Shown here: positions 51,326 through 62,131 of the stretch, in pieces
How positions within the stretch are numbered: the stretch's first letter is position 1
How the letters are laid out: every line of letters starts with the position of its first letter
DNA from: Desulfobacterium sp.
GTDB lineage: Bacteria; Desulfobacterota; Desulfobacteria; Desulfobacterales; Desulfobacteraceae
Reading direction: 5' to 3'
NCBI GenBank assembly: GCA_030145245.1
Contig: JAQYWC010000073.1
Coordinates: forward strand, 1-64,000
DNA: 64,000 bases
Position numbers and translations under genes: made by a program
Notes under the pieces: model-generated
Database searches by the model: none
Told to the model about the DNA's origin: nothing
The model's input: the letters and a program-made list of their open reading frames with translations, nothing else

Positions 51326-51988
51326 ATGGAGATTAAGATTCAGAAAAGGGTGCTGGAAGCCAACGAGAGCATGGCCGAAAAAAACAGGAAATTTTTTGCG
51401 GAAAAAAAGGTGTTTGTCCTGAACATGATGAGTTCTCCCGGATCCGGGAAGACAGAAACCCTTTGTAAGACCCTCTCAAGGATCATGCCCGGGATACGGA
51501 CCGGAGTCATCGTGGGGGACATCTGCACCTGCAATGACGCCGACAGGCTTAAGGCTACAGGCGCCGTGGCCGTCCAGATCAACACGGATCAGTTTGGCGG
51601 CGACTGCCACCTTGCGGCCCACCTCATCGAAAAGACGGCCAAAGAGCTTGATCTTGATAATCTGGATCTTCTCATTGTCGAGAATATCGGCAACCTTGTC
51701 TGTCCGGCTGAATTTGATATCGGAGAGGATGCAAGAACCGTTGTGCTGAGCGTCACCGAGGGCGAAGACAAGCCCTTGAAATACCCCTTGATGTTCAGGC
51801 TTGCCGATTCAGCCATCCTTAACAAGGTTGATCTTTTGCCCTATCTTGATTTCAATGCAAAAGAGGCTGTGGACAACATGACCCAGGTGCATCCGGGGAT
51901 GCCGGTGTTTGAGTTGTCTGCAAAGACAGAAGAGGGATTCGAGCCCTGGATCAACTGGCTCGAATCAAAGGTGCGGTCAAAGATTTAG
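51326..51988 (+). CDS. hypB: Hydrogenase nickel incorporation GTPase HypB
   Basis: NMMSSPGSGKTETL P-loop, GDICTCNDADRL, NIGNLVCPAEFDIGE. Confidence 0.97.
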   Translation: MEIKIQKRVLEANESMAEKNRKFFAEKKVFVLNMMSSPGSGKTETLCKTLSRIMPGIRTGVIVGDICTCNDADRLKATGAVAVQINTDQFGGDCHLAAHLIEKTAKELDLDNLDLLIVENIGNLVCPAEFDIGEDARTVVLSVTEGEDKPLKYPLMFRLADSAILNKVDLLPYLDFNAKEAVDNMTQVHPGMPVFELSAKTEEGFEPWINWLESKVRSKI

Positions 51989-52033
51989 CACTTTCGCTTA
52001 CAGGTCCTGGATTGTCCGGGGCAGGGGGGAGTC

Positions 52034-52885
52034 ATGGAGAGAAAACAAGCGGCATTCAGAGGTTCCTGGTACCCATCCGGAGCCCCCGGGTGTGAACTCG
52101 ATATTGCAAGGTTTCTCGGCCAGGGTAAAGGAGAGCTTGGGGGAGAGTTTGTGGGGGGGATCGTTCCCCATGCCGGATGGTATTATTCCGGCTCCATTGC
52201 CTGCCGGGTGATCGGAAGCATGGCGGCCGGGGATGTGGACGTGATTCTTATGTTCGGCCTTCACATGCATCCGGCTTCAACCCCCTGCGTCATGGTAAAG
52301 GGCGCCTGGGAGACGCCCTTTGGGGATCTTGCGGTCCATGAAGCGTTTGCCAGCGCCCTTGCTCGTATGGTGGGGGCGACTCCCATGGCTCCGGCAACCT
52401 TTCCCGAGGATAACACCATTGAAGTTCAGCTCCCCTTTGTAAAGCATTTTTTCCCCACGGCTGCCATCGTACCCGTGGGGGTCCCACCCTCAGCCCTTGC
52501 CCGGACCATGGGGACGGATGCCGTTGATGTGGCCTCAAAACTGGGGCTCGCCATCAAGGTGATCGGCTCCACCGACATGACCCACTACGGGCCCAACTAC
52601 GGCTTCACCCCGGGGGGAAGCGGCGAGATCGCCCATGACTGGGTCAAAAAGACCAACGATCCCAAGGCCATCAAGGCCATGGTCTCCATGGATGCCGACG
52701 CCATTGTGTCCCAGGGCCTGAAGAACCACAACCTCTGCTGCGCGGGCGCGGCAGCGGCAGCGGCAGCCGCATCCAAGGCCATGGGCGCCGCAAGGGGAAT
52801 TCGGCTCGACTACACAACAAGCTATGAAAAAAGTCCCGGGGACAGCTTTGTCGGGTATTCCGGCATCCTGTTTGAAAAGGGTTGA
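52034..52885 (+). CDS. amrB: AmmeMemoRadiSam system protein B (MEMO1 family)
   Basis: FRGSWYPSG, GIVPHAGWYYSGSIACRV, STDMTHYGPNYGF. Confidence 0.88.
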   Translation: MERKQAAFRGSWYPSGAPGCELDIARFLGQGKGELGGEFVGGIVPHAGWYYSGSIACRVIGSMAAGDVDVILMFGLHMHPASTPCVMVKGAWETPFGDLAVHEAFASALARMVGATPMAPATFPEDNTIEVQLPFVKHFFPTAAIVPVGVPPSALARTMGTDAVDVASKLGLAIKVIGSTDMTHYGPNYGFTPGGSGEIAHDWVKKTNDPKAIKAMVSMDADAIVSQGLKNHNLCCAGAAAAAAAASKAMGAARGIRLDYTTSYEKSPGDSFVGYSGILFEKG

Positions 52886-52909
52886 TAAAATCAATAAAAG
52901 GGGGATGGG

Positions 52910-53317
52910 ATGGCTCTGATCACCTGGAACGACACCCTTAGTGTAAATGTGGAAGAGATTGACCGGGAGCACCGGAAGCTCATAGCGATGATCAATGAGC
53001 TGAATGATGCCATGAAGCAGGGTAAGGGAAAAGATGTTTTGGGGAAAATTGTGAACAGCCTAATCAGCTATACGGCAACTCACTTTAAAACAGAAGAGAA
53101 CTATTTCGCACAATTTGGATATCCGGATACGGAAGATCACAAAAAAGAGCATGTTGTCTTTGTCCAGAAAGTTTCAAGCTTCAAAGAGGGGTTTGAAAAG
53201 AGGGAACTGTCTTTGACCATTGAAGTTATGGGTTTCTTGAGTGACTGGCTGAAAAATCACATCATGGGCACGGATAAAAAATACACCCGGTTCTTCAACG
53301 AGATGGGGTTGAAATAA
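52910..53317 (+). CDS. Bacteriohemerythrin
   Basis: LSVNVEEIDREHRKLIAMINELNDAM, HFKTEENYF, HKKEHVVFV, LKNHIMGTDKKYT. Confidence 0.95.
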   Translation: MALITWNDTLSVNVEEIDREHRKLIAMINELNDAMKQGKGKDVLGKIVNSLISYTATHFKTEENYFAQFGYPDTEDHKKEHVVFVQKVSSFKEGFEKRELSLTIEVMGFLSDWLKNHIMGTDKKYTRFFNEMGLK

Positions 53318-53366
53318 GCCACATAAACGTTTTCCTTTCATTCTTTATTCGTTTTTACAAAATAAA

Positions 53367-53399
53367 AATGGCGCAGCGGAAATTTTCCGTTGCGCCATT
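53367..53399. terminator. Bidirectional terminator between hemerythrin and gltX
   Basis: AAATGGCGCAGCGGAAATTTTCCGTTGCGCCATTT. Confidence 0.85.
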
Positions 53400-53431
53400 T
53401 GATGTCTTAGTGCCGACAGGTCCTGGTCGGG

Positions 53432-54838
53432 CTACTCTGCTGCCGGGGGAATGAGCTTTACGGCTTCCCGGATGCGGGAGACGGTTTTCTCCCGGCCAAG
53501 GGCCAGGATCATTTCAAATATTCCCGGGCTCACGGTCTTGCCGGTCAGGGCCACCCTCAAAGGCTGGGCGATCTTTCCAAACTTGAGCTCGTGTTTTTCC
53601 ATCACCTGCTTGAAGATCTCCTCAAGGGCGGGCTCTGTGAAATCCGCCAGGGCTTCGATGAGGTCCGCGCTCTCGGTCAGGGGCTCAAGGGCCTGGGGTT
53701 TGAGGAACTTTTTAACGGCCTTTTCATCAAAGTCCAGGGTCTCCTGGAAATAGAAGAGTGATGCTTCTGCCATCTCAACCAGGGTTTTGCTTCTCGGCTT
53801 GAGGGACTCAACGGCCAGCTGGGCGGCCTCCGGGTTTTTGATTTCGATTCCCCTGGCTGCAAGATAGGGGCTCAGGGCTTCTGCGATCTCCTCGTTGGAC
53901 TTCGCCTGGATATGCTTGGCGTTGAGGGCCATGAGCTTGTCCATGTCAAACATGGAGGCTGAGCGTCCGATGTGCTCGATGTCGAACTTTTCGATGAGCT
54001 CTTCCCTTGTGAAAAACTCCTGGTCTCCGTGGGACCAGCCAAGCCTTACCAGGTAGTTGAGCATGGCATCCGGCAGGATGCCCAGATCCCGGTACTCCTC
54101 GACACTGGTGGCGCCGTGGCGCTTGGAGAGCCTTGACTTGTCGTGGCCGAGCACCATGGGAACATGGCCGAATATCGGAGGTTCCGCCCCAAGGGCCTTA
54201 TATAGAAGGATCTGCTTGGGGGTGTTCACCAGGTGGTCATCTCCCCTGAGGATGGTGTTGATCCCCATGGTGAGGTCGTCCACCACGACTGCCAGGTTGT
54301 AAGTGGGGCTGCCGTCGCTTCTCTGGATGATGAAATCGTCGATTTCGCTGTTCTGGAACGAGGTGGGGCCCTTGACCACATCCTCCACCACAGTGGCTCC
54401 GTTGTCCGGAACCCTGAGTCTTACCACCATGTTCTTGCCGGACTCAAGATTGAGTTCCCTGCATTTACCGTTGTACATGGGGCGCTTGCCGTTGGCCTTG
54501 GCCTCCTCCCGCATGGCATCCACCTCTTCCGGTGTGCAGCTGCAGTAATATGCATGGCCTGAATCCACAAGTTTCTGAATGTACTCACGGTAAATAGGGT
54601 AGCGTTGGGTCTGGAAAAAGGGGCCTTCATCCCAGTCGATCTCAAGCCATTTCAAGGATTCAAAGATGGCATCCACCGATTCTTTTGTGGAACGGACCTC
54701 GTCCGTGTCTTCGATTCTTAAAACAAATTTACCGCCGGTTTTCCTTGCCCATAGCCAGTTGAAAAGGGCTGTACGTGCCCCTCCGATGTGAAGGTAACCC
54801 GTGGGGCTGGGGGGAAATCGTGTTATGACTGTATCCAT
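53432..54838 (-). CDS. gltX: Glutamyl-tRNA synthetase
   Basis: RFPPSPTGYLHIGGARTALFNWLWARK, DKSRLSKRHGATSV; start reassigned to MDTVITR. Confidence 0.97.
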   Translation of the reverse strand: MDTVITRFPPSPTGYLHIGGARTALFNWLWARKTGGKFVLRIEDTDEVRSTKESVDAIFESLKWLEIDWDEGPFFQTQRYPIYREYIQKLVDSGHAYYCSCTPEEVDAMREEAKANGKRPMYNGKCRELNLESGKNMVVRLRVPDNGATVVEDVVKGPTSFQNSEIDDFIIQRSDGSPTYNLAVVVDDLTMGINTILRGDDHLVNTPKQILLYKALGAEPPIFGHVPMVLGHDKSRLSKRHGATSVEEYRDLGILPDAMLNYLVRLGWSHGDQEFFTREELIEKFDIEHIGRSASMFDMDKLMALNAKHIQAKSNEEIAEALSPYLAARGIEIKNPEAAQLAVESLKPRSKTLVEMAEASLFYFQETLDFDEKAVKKFLKPQALEPLTESADLIEALADFTEPALEEIFKQVMEKHELKFGKIAQPLRVALTGKTVSPGIFEMILALGREKTVSRIREAVKLIPPAAE

Positions 54839-54945
54839 AGTTGCTCCGTAAAATGCATATGATTTTTTCATGTAATTCCTGGGGCATGGAAATATCACAG
54901 GCCTTAGATTTGGGCAAGGGATATTGGGCTGTAACGATTATTTTC

Positions 54946-54976
54946 TTGACAATTCTTGTCGGTTAATTTAGATATT
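54946..54976 (+). promoter_or_regulatory. Putative sigma70-like promoter upstream of rpmF
   Basis: TTGACA at 54946-54951, TAGATATT AT-rich -10 region. Confidence 0.4.
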
Positions 54977-55045
54977 AACGTTTATTGGTAGATACAATTT
55001 TACAGTATATTTTGAAACAAATTAGATGGTTAGGAGGAAATACAA

Positions 55046-55231
55046 ATGGCAGTTCCAAAGCAAAAAAGCTCTAAGAGTCGTGGTAGAAAGAGGCGTACAC
55101 ATCAGAAGGTTGCGGCTCCGACCATCACTGTATGCCCCGAGTGTCAAGAGGCAAAACTTCCCCATGCAGCTTGCCCTGAGTGTGGTGCATATCGCGGAAG
55201 AAATGTAAAGGCCGCTGCTGACGAAGAGTAG
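55046..55231 (+). CDS. rpmF: 50S ribosomal protein L32
   Basis: MAVPKQKSSKSRGRKRRTHQ, CPEC...CPEC zinc ribbon. Confidence 0.98.
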   Translation: MAVPKQKSSKSRGRKRRTHQKVAAPTITVCPECQEAKLPHAACPECGAYRGRNVKAAADEE

Positions 55232-55275
55232 CAGGCGACCTTTTTTAAACCCTTTACGGAGGCGGTTCTCGAACA

Positions 55276-55509
55276 ATGACTGTTGAGACAAAGGTTAAAA
55301 AGATAATTGCGGAAAAGCTCCAGGGTGTAGATATTGAGGATGTTGTACCCGAGGCGTCGCTGGTCGACGATCTCGGGGCTGATTCCCTTGCCCTGGTTGA
55401 GCTTGTAATGTCCATGGAAGAGGCGTTTGATATCGATATCGACGATGATGATGCCGAGAAAATGCTCACTGTCAATGATGCCATTGAGTATATCCGATTG
55501 AAATCATAG
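55276..55509 (+). CDS. acpP: Acyl carrier protein
   Basis: [45 protein letters not shown]. Confidence 0.95.
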   Translation: MTVETKVKKIIAEKLQGVDIEDVVPEASLVDDLGADSLALVELVMSMEEAFDIDIDDDDAEKMLTVNDAIEYIRLKS

Positions 55510-55522
55510 GAACGACAGGTTC

Positions 55523-55963
55523 ATGGATAGAGAAAATCCCATTATAATTGGAAGCGATCATGCGGCTTTTGGCCTGAAAAAAAAGATCCTCACCTTTGTT
55601 TCAGGCCTTGGCATTGAAGTGAAGGATGCGGGGACATTCAGCGAAGAGTCCGTAAATTATGCAGATTACGGCAAAAAGGTTGCACAGGCTGTGTCGGAAA
55701 ACGAATACAGCAGGGGTATCCTGCTGTGTGGCACCGGCCTTGGCATGTCCATGGTTGCCAACCGGTTTCCCAGGGTGCGGGCTGCACTTTGCAGCGACAT
55801 CTTTTCGGTGCGCATGAGCCGTCAGCATAATGATTCAAATATTCTTGTCCTTGGCGGCCGTGTGGTCGGTGATGCCCTTGCATTTGAGCTGGTGAAAACC
55901 TGGCTTGAAACCCCGTTTGAGGGGGGAAGGCATCTGGACAGAATTATGAGCATGGAAAGATAG
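55523..55963 (+). CDS. rpiB: Ribose-5-phosphate isomerase B
   Basis: IIIGSDHAAFGLKK, GILLCGTGLGMSMVANRFPRVRAALCSDIFSVRMSRQHNDSNILVLGGR. Confidence 0.96.
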   Translation: MDRENPIIIGSDHAAFGLKKKILTFVSGLGIEVKDAGTFSEESVNYADYGKKVAQAVSENEYSRGILLCGTGLGMSMVANRFPRVRAALCSDIFSVRMSRQHNDSNILVLGGRVVGDALAFELVKTWLETPFEGGRHLDRIMSMER

Positions 55964-55984
55964 GAATTGGAAAAGGAGAGAGGG

Positions 55985-57235
55985 TTGGACATTACGACGA
56001 TTAGTGAAATCGACTCGGAAATTGCAGAGATCATCAGACAAGAGGAGCAACGGCAGGAACAGGGGCTCGAACTCATCGCATCTGAAAACACCGCAAGCCG
56101 GGCAGTCATGGCTGCCCAGGGCTCGGTTTTGACAAACAAGTATGCCGAAGGATATCCGTCAAAACGTTACTATGGCGGATGTGCCGTGGTCGACCGGGCG
56201 GAGACGCTGGCAATTGACAGGGCAAGGGATCTGTTCAAGGCCGAGTATGCAAATGTTCAGCCCCACTCCGGCTCCCAGGCCAACATGGCCGCCTATTTTG
56301 CAGTAATTAAGCCTGGTGATACCGTGCTTGCCATGGATCTTTCCCATGGCGGGCATCTCACCCACGGGAGTCGCGTTAGTTTTTCCGGCAGGCTCTTCAA
56401 CTTTGTCCATTACGGTCTCTCCTCTGAAACAGAGATGATCGACATGGATGAGGTGGCGGATCTTGCCAGAAAACACAAGCCCAAACTGATCGTGGCCGGC
56501 GCCAGTGCCTATCCCAGGATTATCGATTTTAAGGCGTTTTCAGACATTGCAAAGGCAAACAACGCTTTGTTTATGGTGGATATGGCCCATATCGCAGGGT
56601 TGGTGGCCGGAGGGGTTCATCCCTCACCGGTTCCCCATGCCGATATTGTCACCTCCACCACCCACAAGACCCTCAGGGGTCCCAGGGGCGGGATGATTCT
56701 TTCATCCAACGAGATCGGGGCTAAGATCTCGAGCCAGATTTTTCCCGGCATCCAGGGCGGGCCTTTGATGCACGTGATTGCAGCCAAGGCCGTGGCCTTG
56801 AAAGAGGCGCTCTCCCCAAGCTTTGCACAGTACCAGCAGCAGGTGGTGGCCAATGCGGGTGTCCTTGCCCAGAGTCTTATGGACCGTGGGATTGAGCTTG
56901 TCTCCGGCGGCACCGACAACCACCTCATGCTGATGAATCTCACCAACAAGGGGTTGTCCGGAAAAGATGCCGAGAATTTCCTCGGGGCAGCAGGTATTAC
57001 GGTGAACAAGAATTCCGTTCCCAACGATCCAAGGGGCCCCATGGTGACAAGCGGTATCCGGATCGGAACGCCGCTTCTGACCTCCAGGGGGATGAAGGAG
57101 CCGGAGATGAAACGTGTTGCCGGCTTTATCTGTGACGTGCTTGAAGATACTTCAGTCATAGAAACCGTGCACGCAGAGGTTAAAGACCTTTGCAAGGCAT
57201 TTCCCCTCTATGAGGCAGCCCAATCTGATGAGTGA
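55985..57235 (+). CDS. glyA: Serine hydroxymethyltransferase
   Basis: [55 protein letters not shown]; probable TTG start (GGAGAGAGGGTTG). Confidence 0.97.
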   Translation: MDITTISEIDSEIAEIIRQEEQRQEQGLELIASENTASRAVMAAQGSVLTNKYAEGYPSKRYYGGCAVVDRAETLAIDRARDLFKAEYANVQPHSGSQANMAAYFAVIKPGDTVLAMDLSHGGHLTHGSRVSFSGRLFNFVHYGLSSETEMIDMDEVADLARKHKPKLIVAGASAYPRIIDFKAFSDIAKANNALFMVDMAHIAGLVAGGVHPSPVPHADIVTSTTHKTLRGPRGGMILSSNEIGAKISSQIFPGIQGGPLMHVIAAKAVALKEALSPSFAQYQQQVVANAGVLAQSLMDRGIELVSGGTDNHLMLMNLTNKGLSGKDAENFLGAAGITVNKNSVPNDPRGPMVTSGIRIGTPLLTSRGMKEPEMKRVAGFICDVLEDTSVIETVHAEVKDLCKAFPLYEAAQSDE

Positions 57236-57680
57236 TGGTTCAAGGCCGTCATGGCATGAGTATTTTATGGGGATCGCCCGTCTTGTTGCCACCCGTGCTA
57301 CCTGCACCCGGCGCAAGGTGGGGGCGGTCCTGGTCAAGGAGAGAAGAATCCTCTGTTCCGGCTACAATGGCGCGCCCACGGGCATTGTCCATTGCGACAT
57401 AGCCGGATGTCTCAGGGAACAACTCAATGTCCCTTCAGGGGAGAAACACGAGCTCTGCCGTGGGGTCCATGCCGAGCAGAACGCCATCATCCAGGCGGCT
57501 TGTCATGGCATCTCCGTCCGGGGAGCGACCCTTTACTGCACTCATCAGCCCTGCTCAATCTGTGCAAAAATGATTATCAACGCAGGCATCACCAGGGTTT
57601 ATTTTGGTGACGGGTACAACGATCCCATGTCTGAAACCATGTTCGACCAGGCCGGGATTGAGCTCACGGCGTTAAAATGA
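57228..57680 (+). CDS. dCMP deaminase family protein
   Basis: HAEQNAII and [12 protein letters not shown] zinc motifs; [24 protein letters not shown]. Confidence 0.92.
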   Translation: MSDGSRPSWHEYFMGIARLVATRATCTRRKVGAVLVKERRILCSGYNGAPTGIVHCDIAGCLREQLNVPSGEKHELCRGVHAEQNAIIQAACHGISVRGATLYCTHQPCSICAKMIINAGITRVYFGDGYNDPMSETMFDQAGIELTALK

Positions 57681-57692
57681 TGAGGTCCTGAT

Positions 57693-58190
57693 ATGAAATG
57701 TCCCTATTGTGGACGATTGAACAACCGGGTGGTGGACTCGCGGCTCAGCCGCAGCGAATTTGCCATCCGCCGGCGCAGGGAGTGCCTGGACTGCATGCGC
57801 AGGTTTACCACCTATGAAAAGGTTGAGGAACTGCCCGTGATGGTCGTGAAAAAAGACGGCCGCCGGGAGGAGTTCAACCGTGACAAGATCCTGAACGGCA
57901 TCAAAAAAGCGTGTGAAAAGCGTGCCATCAGCATGGATCAAATCGAAGAGATCGTAGATTCCATTGAGCGTGATTTTAGGGAGGTCAACGAGAAGGAGAT
58001 CTCCTCCAGGATCGTTGGCAATAAGATCATGGAACAGCTCCATGTCCTGGACGACGTGGCCTATGTGAGATTCGCCTCTGTCTACAGGGAGTTCAAGGAT
58101 GTCGATGATTTTATCGAGGAGCTGAAAAGCCTTATCCCCCTTGAGCGGCAGGAAACCCGCAAAACAAACGGAAATTCTGACAATGACTGA
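57693..58190 (+). CDS. nrdR: Transcriptional repressor NrdR
   Basis: MKCPYCGRLNNRVVDSRLSRSEFAIRRRRECLDCMRRFTTYE zinc ribbon + ATP-cone. Confidence 0.97.
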   Translation: MKCPYCGRLNNRVVDSRLSRSEFAIRRRRECLDCMRRFTTYEKVEELPVMVVKKDGRREEFNRDKILNGIKKACEKRAISMDQIEEIVDSIERDFREVNEKEISSRIVGNKIMEQLHVLDDVAYVRFASVYREFKDVDDFIEELKSLIPLERQETRKTNGNSDND

Positions 58191-59286
58191 TCAAGAGTTC
58201 ATGGATCTCGCCATTGCCCTTGCCGAAAAGGGCAGGGGATACACCTCCCCCAATCCCATGGTTGGGGCGGTGGTGGTCAAAAACGGCACCATTGTCGGGC
58301 AGGGGTGGCACCACGGGCCAGGCCTTGCCCATGCTGAGGTTGAAGCCATCAACGATGCGGGAGACCTTGCCAGGGGCAGCGATATCTATGTGACCCTGGA
58401 GCCCTGCAACCACACGGGCAGGACGCCTCCCTGTACCCGGAAGATCCTGGATGCTGGGATCAGGCGGGTGTTTGTGGGGACGGAAGATCCCAATCCCTTT
58501 GTGGGCGGCGGCGGTATCAGTTATTTGCGGGAACAGGGTGTCGAGGTCGAGGTGGGTATCAGTCGTGCCCGGGCCGAGATCCTGATTGAAGATTTTATCT
58601 GGTACGTGAAAAATGATAAGCTCCCCTTTGTGGTTCTGAAGTGCGCCTCCACCCTGGACGGAAGGCTTGCCACCAGCACCGGCGATTCCAAATGGATCAC
58701 CAACGAATGCTCCAGGGGTCGTGTCCATGAGCTGCGGCATTGGGTGGATGCCATCCTTGTCGGCTCAGGAACGGTAAAGGCGGATGATCCTTCTCTCACC
58801 ACCAGGATAGAAGGGGTTGACACCCGGGATCCCATACGGGTCATCCTGGATACCCGCCTTACCATTGCCCCCGATGCCAGGATGCTGACCCAGGACTCCA
58901 ACGCCAAAACTATTATTGCCACATCCGCCAATGCGGATCCTGAACGCAGGGCTATGTTTCAGGAGCGGGGAGTTCATCTGTTGACCCTTCCTGAAAAAGG
59001 GGGGATGATAGATTTCGATAGTCTCATGGCGGAGCTTGGCGGGCTTGGGGTCATGAGTGTGCTGATCGAGGGCGGCGGCAGTGTTATTCATTCGGCCCTG
59101 GCCGCAGGTATTGTCAACAAGGCGTATCTATTCATGGCGCCCAAGCTGTTGGGTGGGGATGATGGTATTCCCATGTGCAGGGGGAAAGGCCCTGTCCTGA
59201 TGAAAGATGCCATTCAGTTGAGTCGGGTTGAGGTGGAGCGTTTCGATGATGATATCCTTGTTTCCGGATATCTGAAAAATAGTTAA
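58183..59286 (+). CDS. ribD: Bifunctional diaminohydroxyphosphoribosylaminopyrimidine deaminase / 5-amino-6-(5-phosphoribosylamino)uracil reductase
   Basis: [57 protein letters not shown]. Confidence 0.97.
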   Translation: MTDQEFMDLAIALAEKGRGYTSPNPMVGAVVVKNGTIVGQGWHHGPGLAHAEVEAINDAGDLARGSDIYVTLEPCNHTGRTPPCTRKILDAGIRRVFVGTEDPNPFVGGGGISYLREQGVEVEVGISRARAEILIEDFIWYVKNDKLPFVVLKCASTLDGRLATSTGDSKWITNECSRGRVHELRHWVDAILVGSGTVKADDPSLTTRIEGVDTRDPIRVILDTRLTIAPDARMLTQDSNAKTIIATSANADPERRAMFQERGVHLLTLPEKGGMIDFDSLMAELGGLGVMSVLIEGGGSVIHSALAAGIVNKAYLFMAPKLLGGDDGIPMCRGKGPVLMKDAIQLSRVEVERFDDDILVSGYLKNS

Positions 59287-59300
59287 TTGGGGGAATCACG

Positions 59301-59969
59301 GTGTTTACAGGAATAATTGAAGGGTCTGGAACCCTCAAGAAAATTGAGCCCAATGGCGAGGGAAAACGGCTTGCCATTCTAACGGACATGGATCTCAGCA
59401 CCACAAAGATCGGGGATTCCATTGCCGTCAACGGGGCCTGCCTTACCGTTGTGACCCTGAAGGGTAAGCTTTTTGAGGTGGACATGGCGCCGGAAACGGT
59501 GGTGCGCACGACATTCAAGCACCTTGCTCCCGGTGCCCGGCTCAACCTTGAACGGGCATTGAGGCTTTCCGACCGCCTGGACGGCCACCTTGTTTCCGGG
59601 CACATCGACGGAACCGGGCGTGTGCTTGCCAAAATAGTCAAGAGTAACGCCGTGATCGTCACCATCGGCATCCCTTCGACCCTTGCCGGGGAAATAATCG
59701 AAAAAGGATCGGTTGCAATCGATGGAATCAGTCTTACTATTAACAGGTGCAGCGACAATGACTTTGATGTGAGCGTCATTCCCCACACCGCCAAGATCAC
59801 GACCATCGGGATCAGGAATGTCGGGGACGAGGTCAACATCGAGACCGACATGATAGGAAAGTACGTTAACAGTTTCCTTAAAAGAAACACGACAGATGCG
59901 ACTGCCGGGACTGGTTCGAATACTGGGTCGATAAGCATGGAACTTCTGGCGAAAAAAGGATTTTTATAA
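59301..59969 (+). CDS. ribE: Riboflavin synthase alpha subunit
   Basis: [43 protein letters not shown]. Confidence 0.97.
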   Translation: MFTGIIEGSGTLKKIEPNGEGKRLAILTDMDLSTTKIGDSIAVNGACLTVVTLKGKLFEVDMAPETVVRTTFKHLAPGARLNLERALRLSDRLDGHLVSGHIDGTGRVLAKIVKSNAVIVTIGIPSTLAGEIIEKGSVAIDGISLTINRCSDNDFDVSVIPHTAKITTIGIRNVGDEVNIETDMIGKYVNSFLKRNTTDATAGTGSNTGSISMELLAKKGFL

Positions 59970-59987
59970 GGAGTGGAATAAAAGCAA

Positions 59988-61193
59988 ATGCCGCAGATTA
60001 CAATAGAACAGGCCATTGAGGATATCAAAGCCGGACGCATGGTCATTCTGGTGGATGACGAAGATCGGGAAAATGAAGGTGATCTCACCATGGCCGCCGA
60101 GGCCGTTACCCCCGAAGCAATCAATTTCATGGCAAAATACGGACGGGGCCTCATCTGCCTCTCGATGACTGCTGATATGGCGGACAACCTTGGCCTTCCC
60201 ATGATGGTAGAGGATAATACCTCCCAGTTTGAGACAGGCTTTACCGTTTCCATCGAGGCCAAAGAGGGTGTCACCACCGGCATCTCTGCTGCCGACAGGT
60301 CCACCACCATCCAGACTGCCGTTGCAGATGGGGCCAGTGCAAGCGATCTTGCAAGACCCGGTCACATTTTTCCCCTGCGGGCCCGGGACGGGGGCGTCAT
60401 GGCCCGGGTCGGCCAGACCGAGGGTTCAGTGGATCTTGCCCGCCTTGCAGGGCTGAAACCTGCCGGCGTGATCTGCGAAATCATGGACGAGGACGGCACC
60501 ATGGCACGCATGCCTTCCCTTGAGGAGTTCAGCAAAGAGCACAACATCGGAATCTGCACAATCGCGGCCCTGGTGGAGTATCGCCTCAAGACAGAGTCCT
60601 TTGTGAGAAAGGCTGCTGAGACTGTTATTCCCACTGAGTTTGGCGGAGACTTCAAAATCATTGCCTATGAAAATGACCTTGATAACCTGACCCACATCGC
60701 CATGGTCAAGGGTGAGATCGATCCGGACAAGGATATTCTGGTCCGGGTACACTCCGAATGTATGACCGGTGATATCTTCGGCTCCATGCGCTGCGATTGC
60801 GGCGAGCAGCTCCACAGGGCCATGCATATCATGGATAAAGAGGGCTGCGGCGTGGTTCTTTACCTTCGCCAGGAGGGCCGGGGAATCGGGCTTGTGAACA
60901 AGCTTAAGGCCTATGAACTCCAGCGCCAGGGATGCGATACGGTTGAGGCCAATCTGAGGCTCGGGTTTGAAGCAGATATGCGCGACTACGGTGTCGGCGC
61001 CCAGATGCTGGTGGATCTCGGGGTGAGAAAGATGAGGCTCATGACCAACAATCCCACCAAGATGATTGGGCTTGAGGGCTATGGGTTGAGCATTGTTGAG
61101 CAGGTTTCCATCGAGGTTCCGCCCAACGAGTTCAACAAGGGATACCTCAAGTGCAAGCAGCTCAAGATGGGACACATTCTAAAACAGTGCTGA
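59988..61193 (+). CDS. ribBA: Bifunctional 3,4-dihydroxy-2-butanone-4-phosphate synthase / GTP cyclohydrolase II
   Basis: [65 protein letters not shown]. Confidence 0.98.
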   Translation: MPQITIEQAIEDIKAGRMVILVDDEDRENEGDLTMAAEAVTPEAINFMAKYGRGLICLSMTADMADNLGLPMMVEDNTSQFETGFTVSIEAKEGVTTGISAADRSTTIQTAVADGASASDLARPGHIFPLRARDGGVMARVGQTEGSVDLARLAGLKPAGVICEIMDEDGTMARMPSLEEFSKEHNIGICTIAALVEYRLKTESFVRKAAETVIPTEFGGDFKIIAYENDLDNLTHIAMVKGEIDPDKDILVRVHSECMTGDIFGSMRCDCGEQLHRAMHIMDKEGCGVVLYLRQEGRGIGLVNKLKAYELQRQGCDTVEANLRLGFEADMRDYGVGAQMLVDLGVRKMRLMTNNPTKMIGLEGYGLSIVEQVSIEVPPNEFNKGYLKCKQLKMGHILKQC

Positions 61194-61226
61194 TCTTTTT
61201 TCAGATAACCAGATAAGGAATTTAAG

Positions 61227-61703
61227 ATGCCACAGATAATTGAAGCAGGCCTTCGGGCAGATGGAAAGAAATTTGGAATCATTGCAGCCAGATTCAATGA
61301 TTTTATCACCGAAAGGCTTGTGGGCGGCGCCATTGACGCCTTGAAACGAAGCGGGGCAGCAGACGAGGATATCTCCCTTGTAAAAGTGCCCGGCGCATTT
61401 GAGATCCCCCTTGTTGCAAAGAAAATGGCCGCATCAGGCACCTATGACGCCGTCATCTGCCTGGGAGCCGTTATCCGGGGCGCCACCAGCCACTACGACT
61501 ATGTGTGTGCTGAGGTTTCCAAGGGTATTGCCACAGTGAGCCTGGACTATGGTCTGCCGGTTATTTTCGGCGTTCTCACTACTGACAGCATCGAACAGGC
61601 CATCGAGAGAGCCGGTACCAAAGCCGGCAACAAGGGCTTTGACTCCGCCCTTGCAGCTATTGAGATGGTCAATCTCATTACAACCATGGAGAAGACAGAA
61701 TAG
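61227..61703 (+). CDS. ribH: 6,7-dimethyl-8-ribityllumazine synthase
   Basis: [52 protein letters not shown]. Confidence 0.98.
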   Translation: MPQIIEAGLRADGKKFGIIAARFNDFITERLVGGAIDALKRSGAADEDISLVKVPGAFEIPLVAKKMAASGTYDAVICLGAVIRGATSHYDYVCAEVSKGIATVSLDYGLPVIFGVLTTDSIEQAIERAGTKAGNKGFDSALAAIEMVNLITTMEKTE

Positions 61704-61704
61704 T

Positions 61705-62121
61705 ATGGGCGACCGCAGGTTGGCAAGGGAGCTTGCCCTTCAGGCTCTTTTCTATTTTGATATGGACAGGGGCGATCCGGCCGAGCTGCTGGAGTTGTTT
61801 TGCACCAATTTTGAAGAGACGGTAACGGATACGGTAAAACCCTTTTTCCTGGAACTGGTGGAAGGGGTTACCGCATCCAGGGCTGAGATCAACACCCTGT
61901 TGAACAGATGCTCCAGCAACTGGAAAATTTCACGGATGCCCGTGGTTGACAGGAACATCATGCGTATAGCAACCTTTGAACTGGTGAAGCGGTCCGATAT
62001 TCCCTCCAGCGTCTCCATCAACGAGGCGGTGGAGATCGGCAAGCGGTTCGGTACCAGGGGGTCGGGTTCTTTCATCAACGGGGTGCTCGATCGTATTCGC
62101 CTATCGGAAAATATAGACTAA
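61705..62121 (+). CDS. nusB: Transcription antitermination protein NusB
   Basis: MGDRRLARELALQALFYFDM, VVDRNIMRIATFEL, SINEAVEIGKRFGTRGSGSFINGVLDRI; start reassigned. Confidence 0.96.
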   Translation: MGDRRLARELALQALFYFDMDRGDPAELLELFCTNFEETVTDTVKPFFLELVEGVTASRAEINTLLNRCSSNWKISRMPVVDRNIMRIATFELVKRSDIPSSVSINEAVEIGKRFGTRGSGSFINGVLDRIRLSENID

Positions 62122-62131
62122 GGAGACTGTT

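Noticed and set aside
59132-60310. 392-aa minus-strand ORF
   Set aside because: Antisense to ribD/ribE/ribBA; no domain, no RBS.
58141-62121. FMN riboswitch expected at the riboflavin genes
   Set aside because: ribD, ribE, ribBA and ribH follow nrdR with very short gaps; no space or conserved RFN sequence seen.
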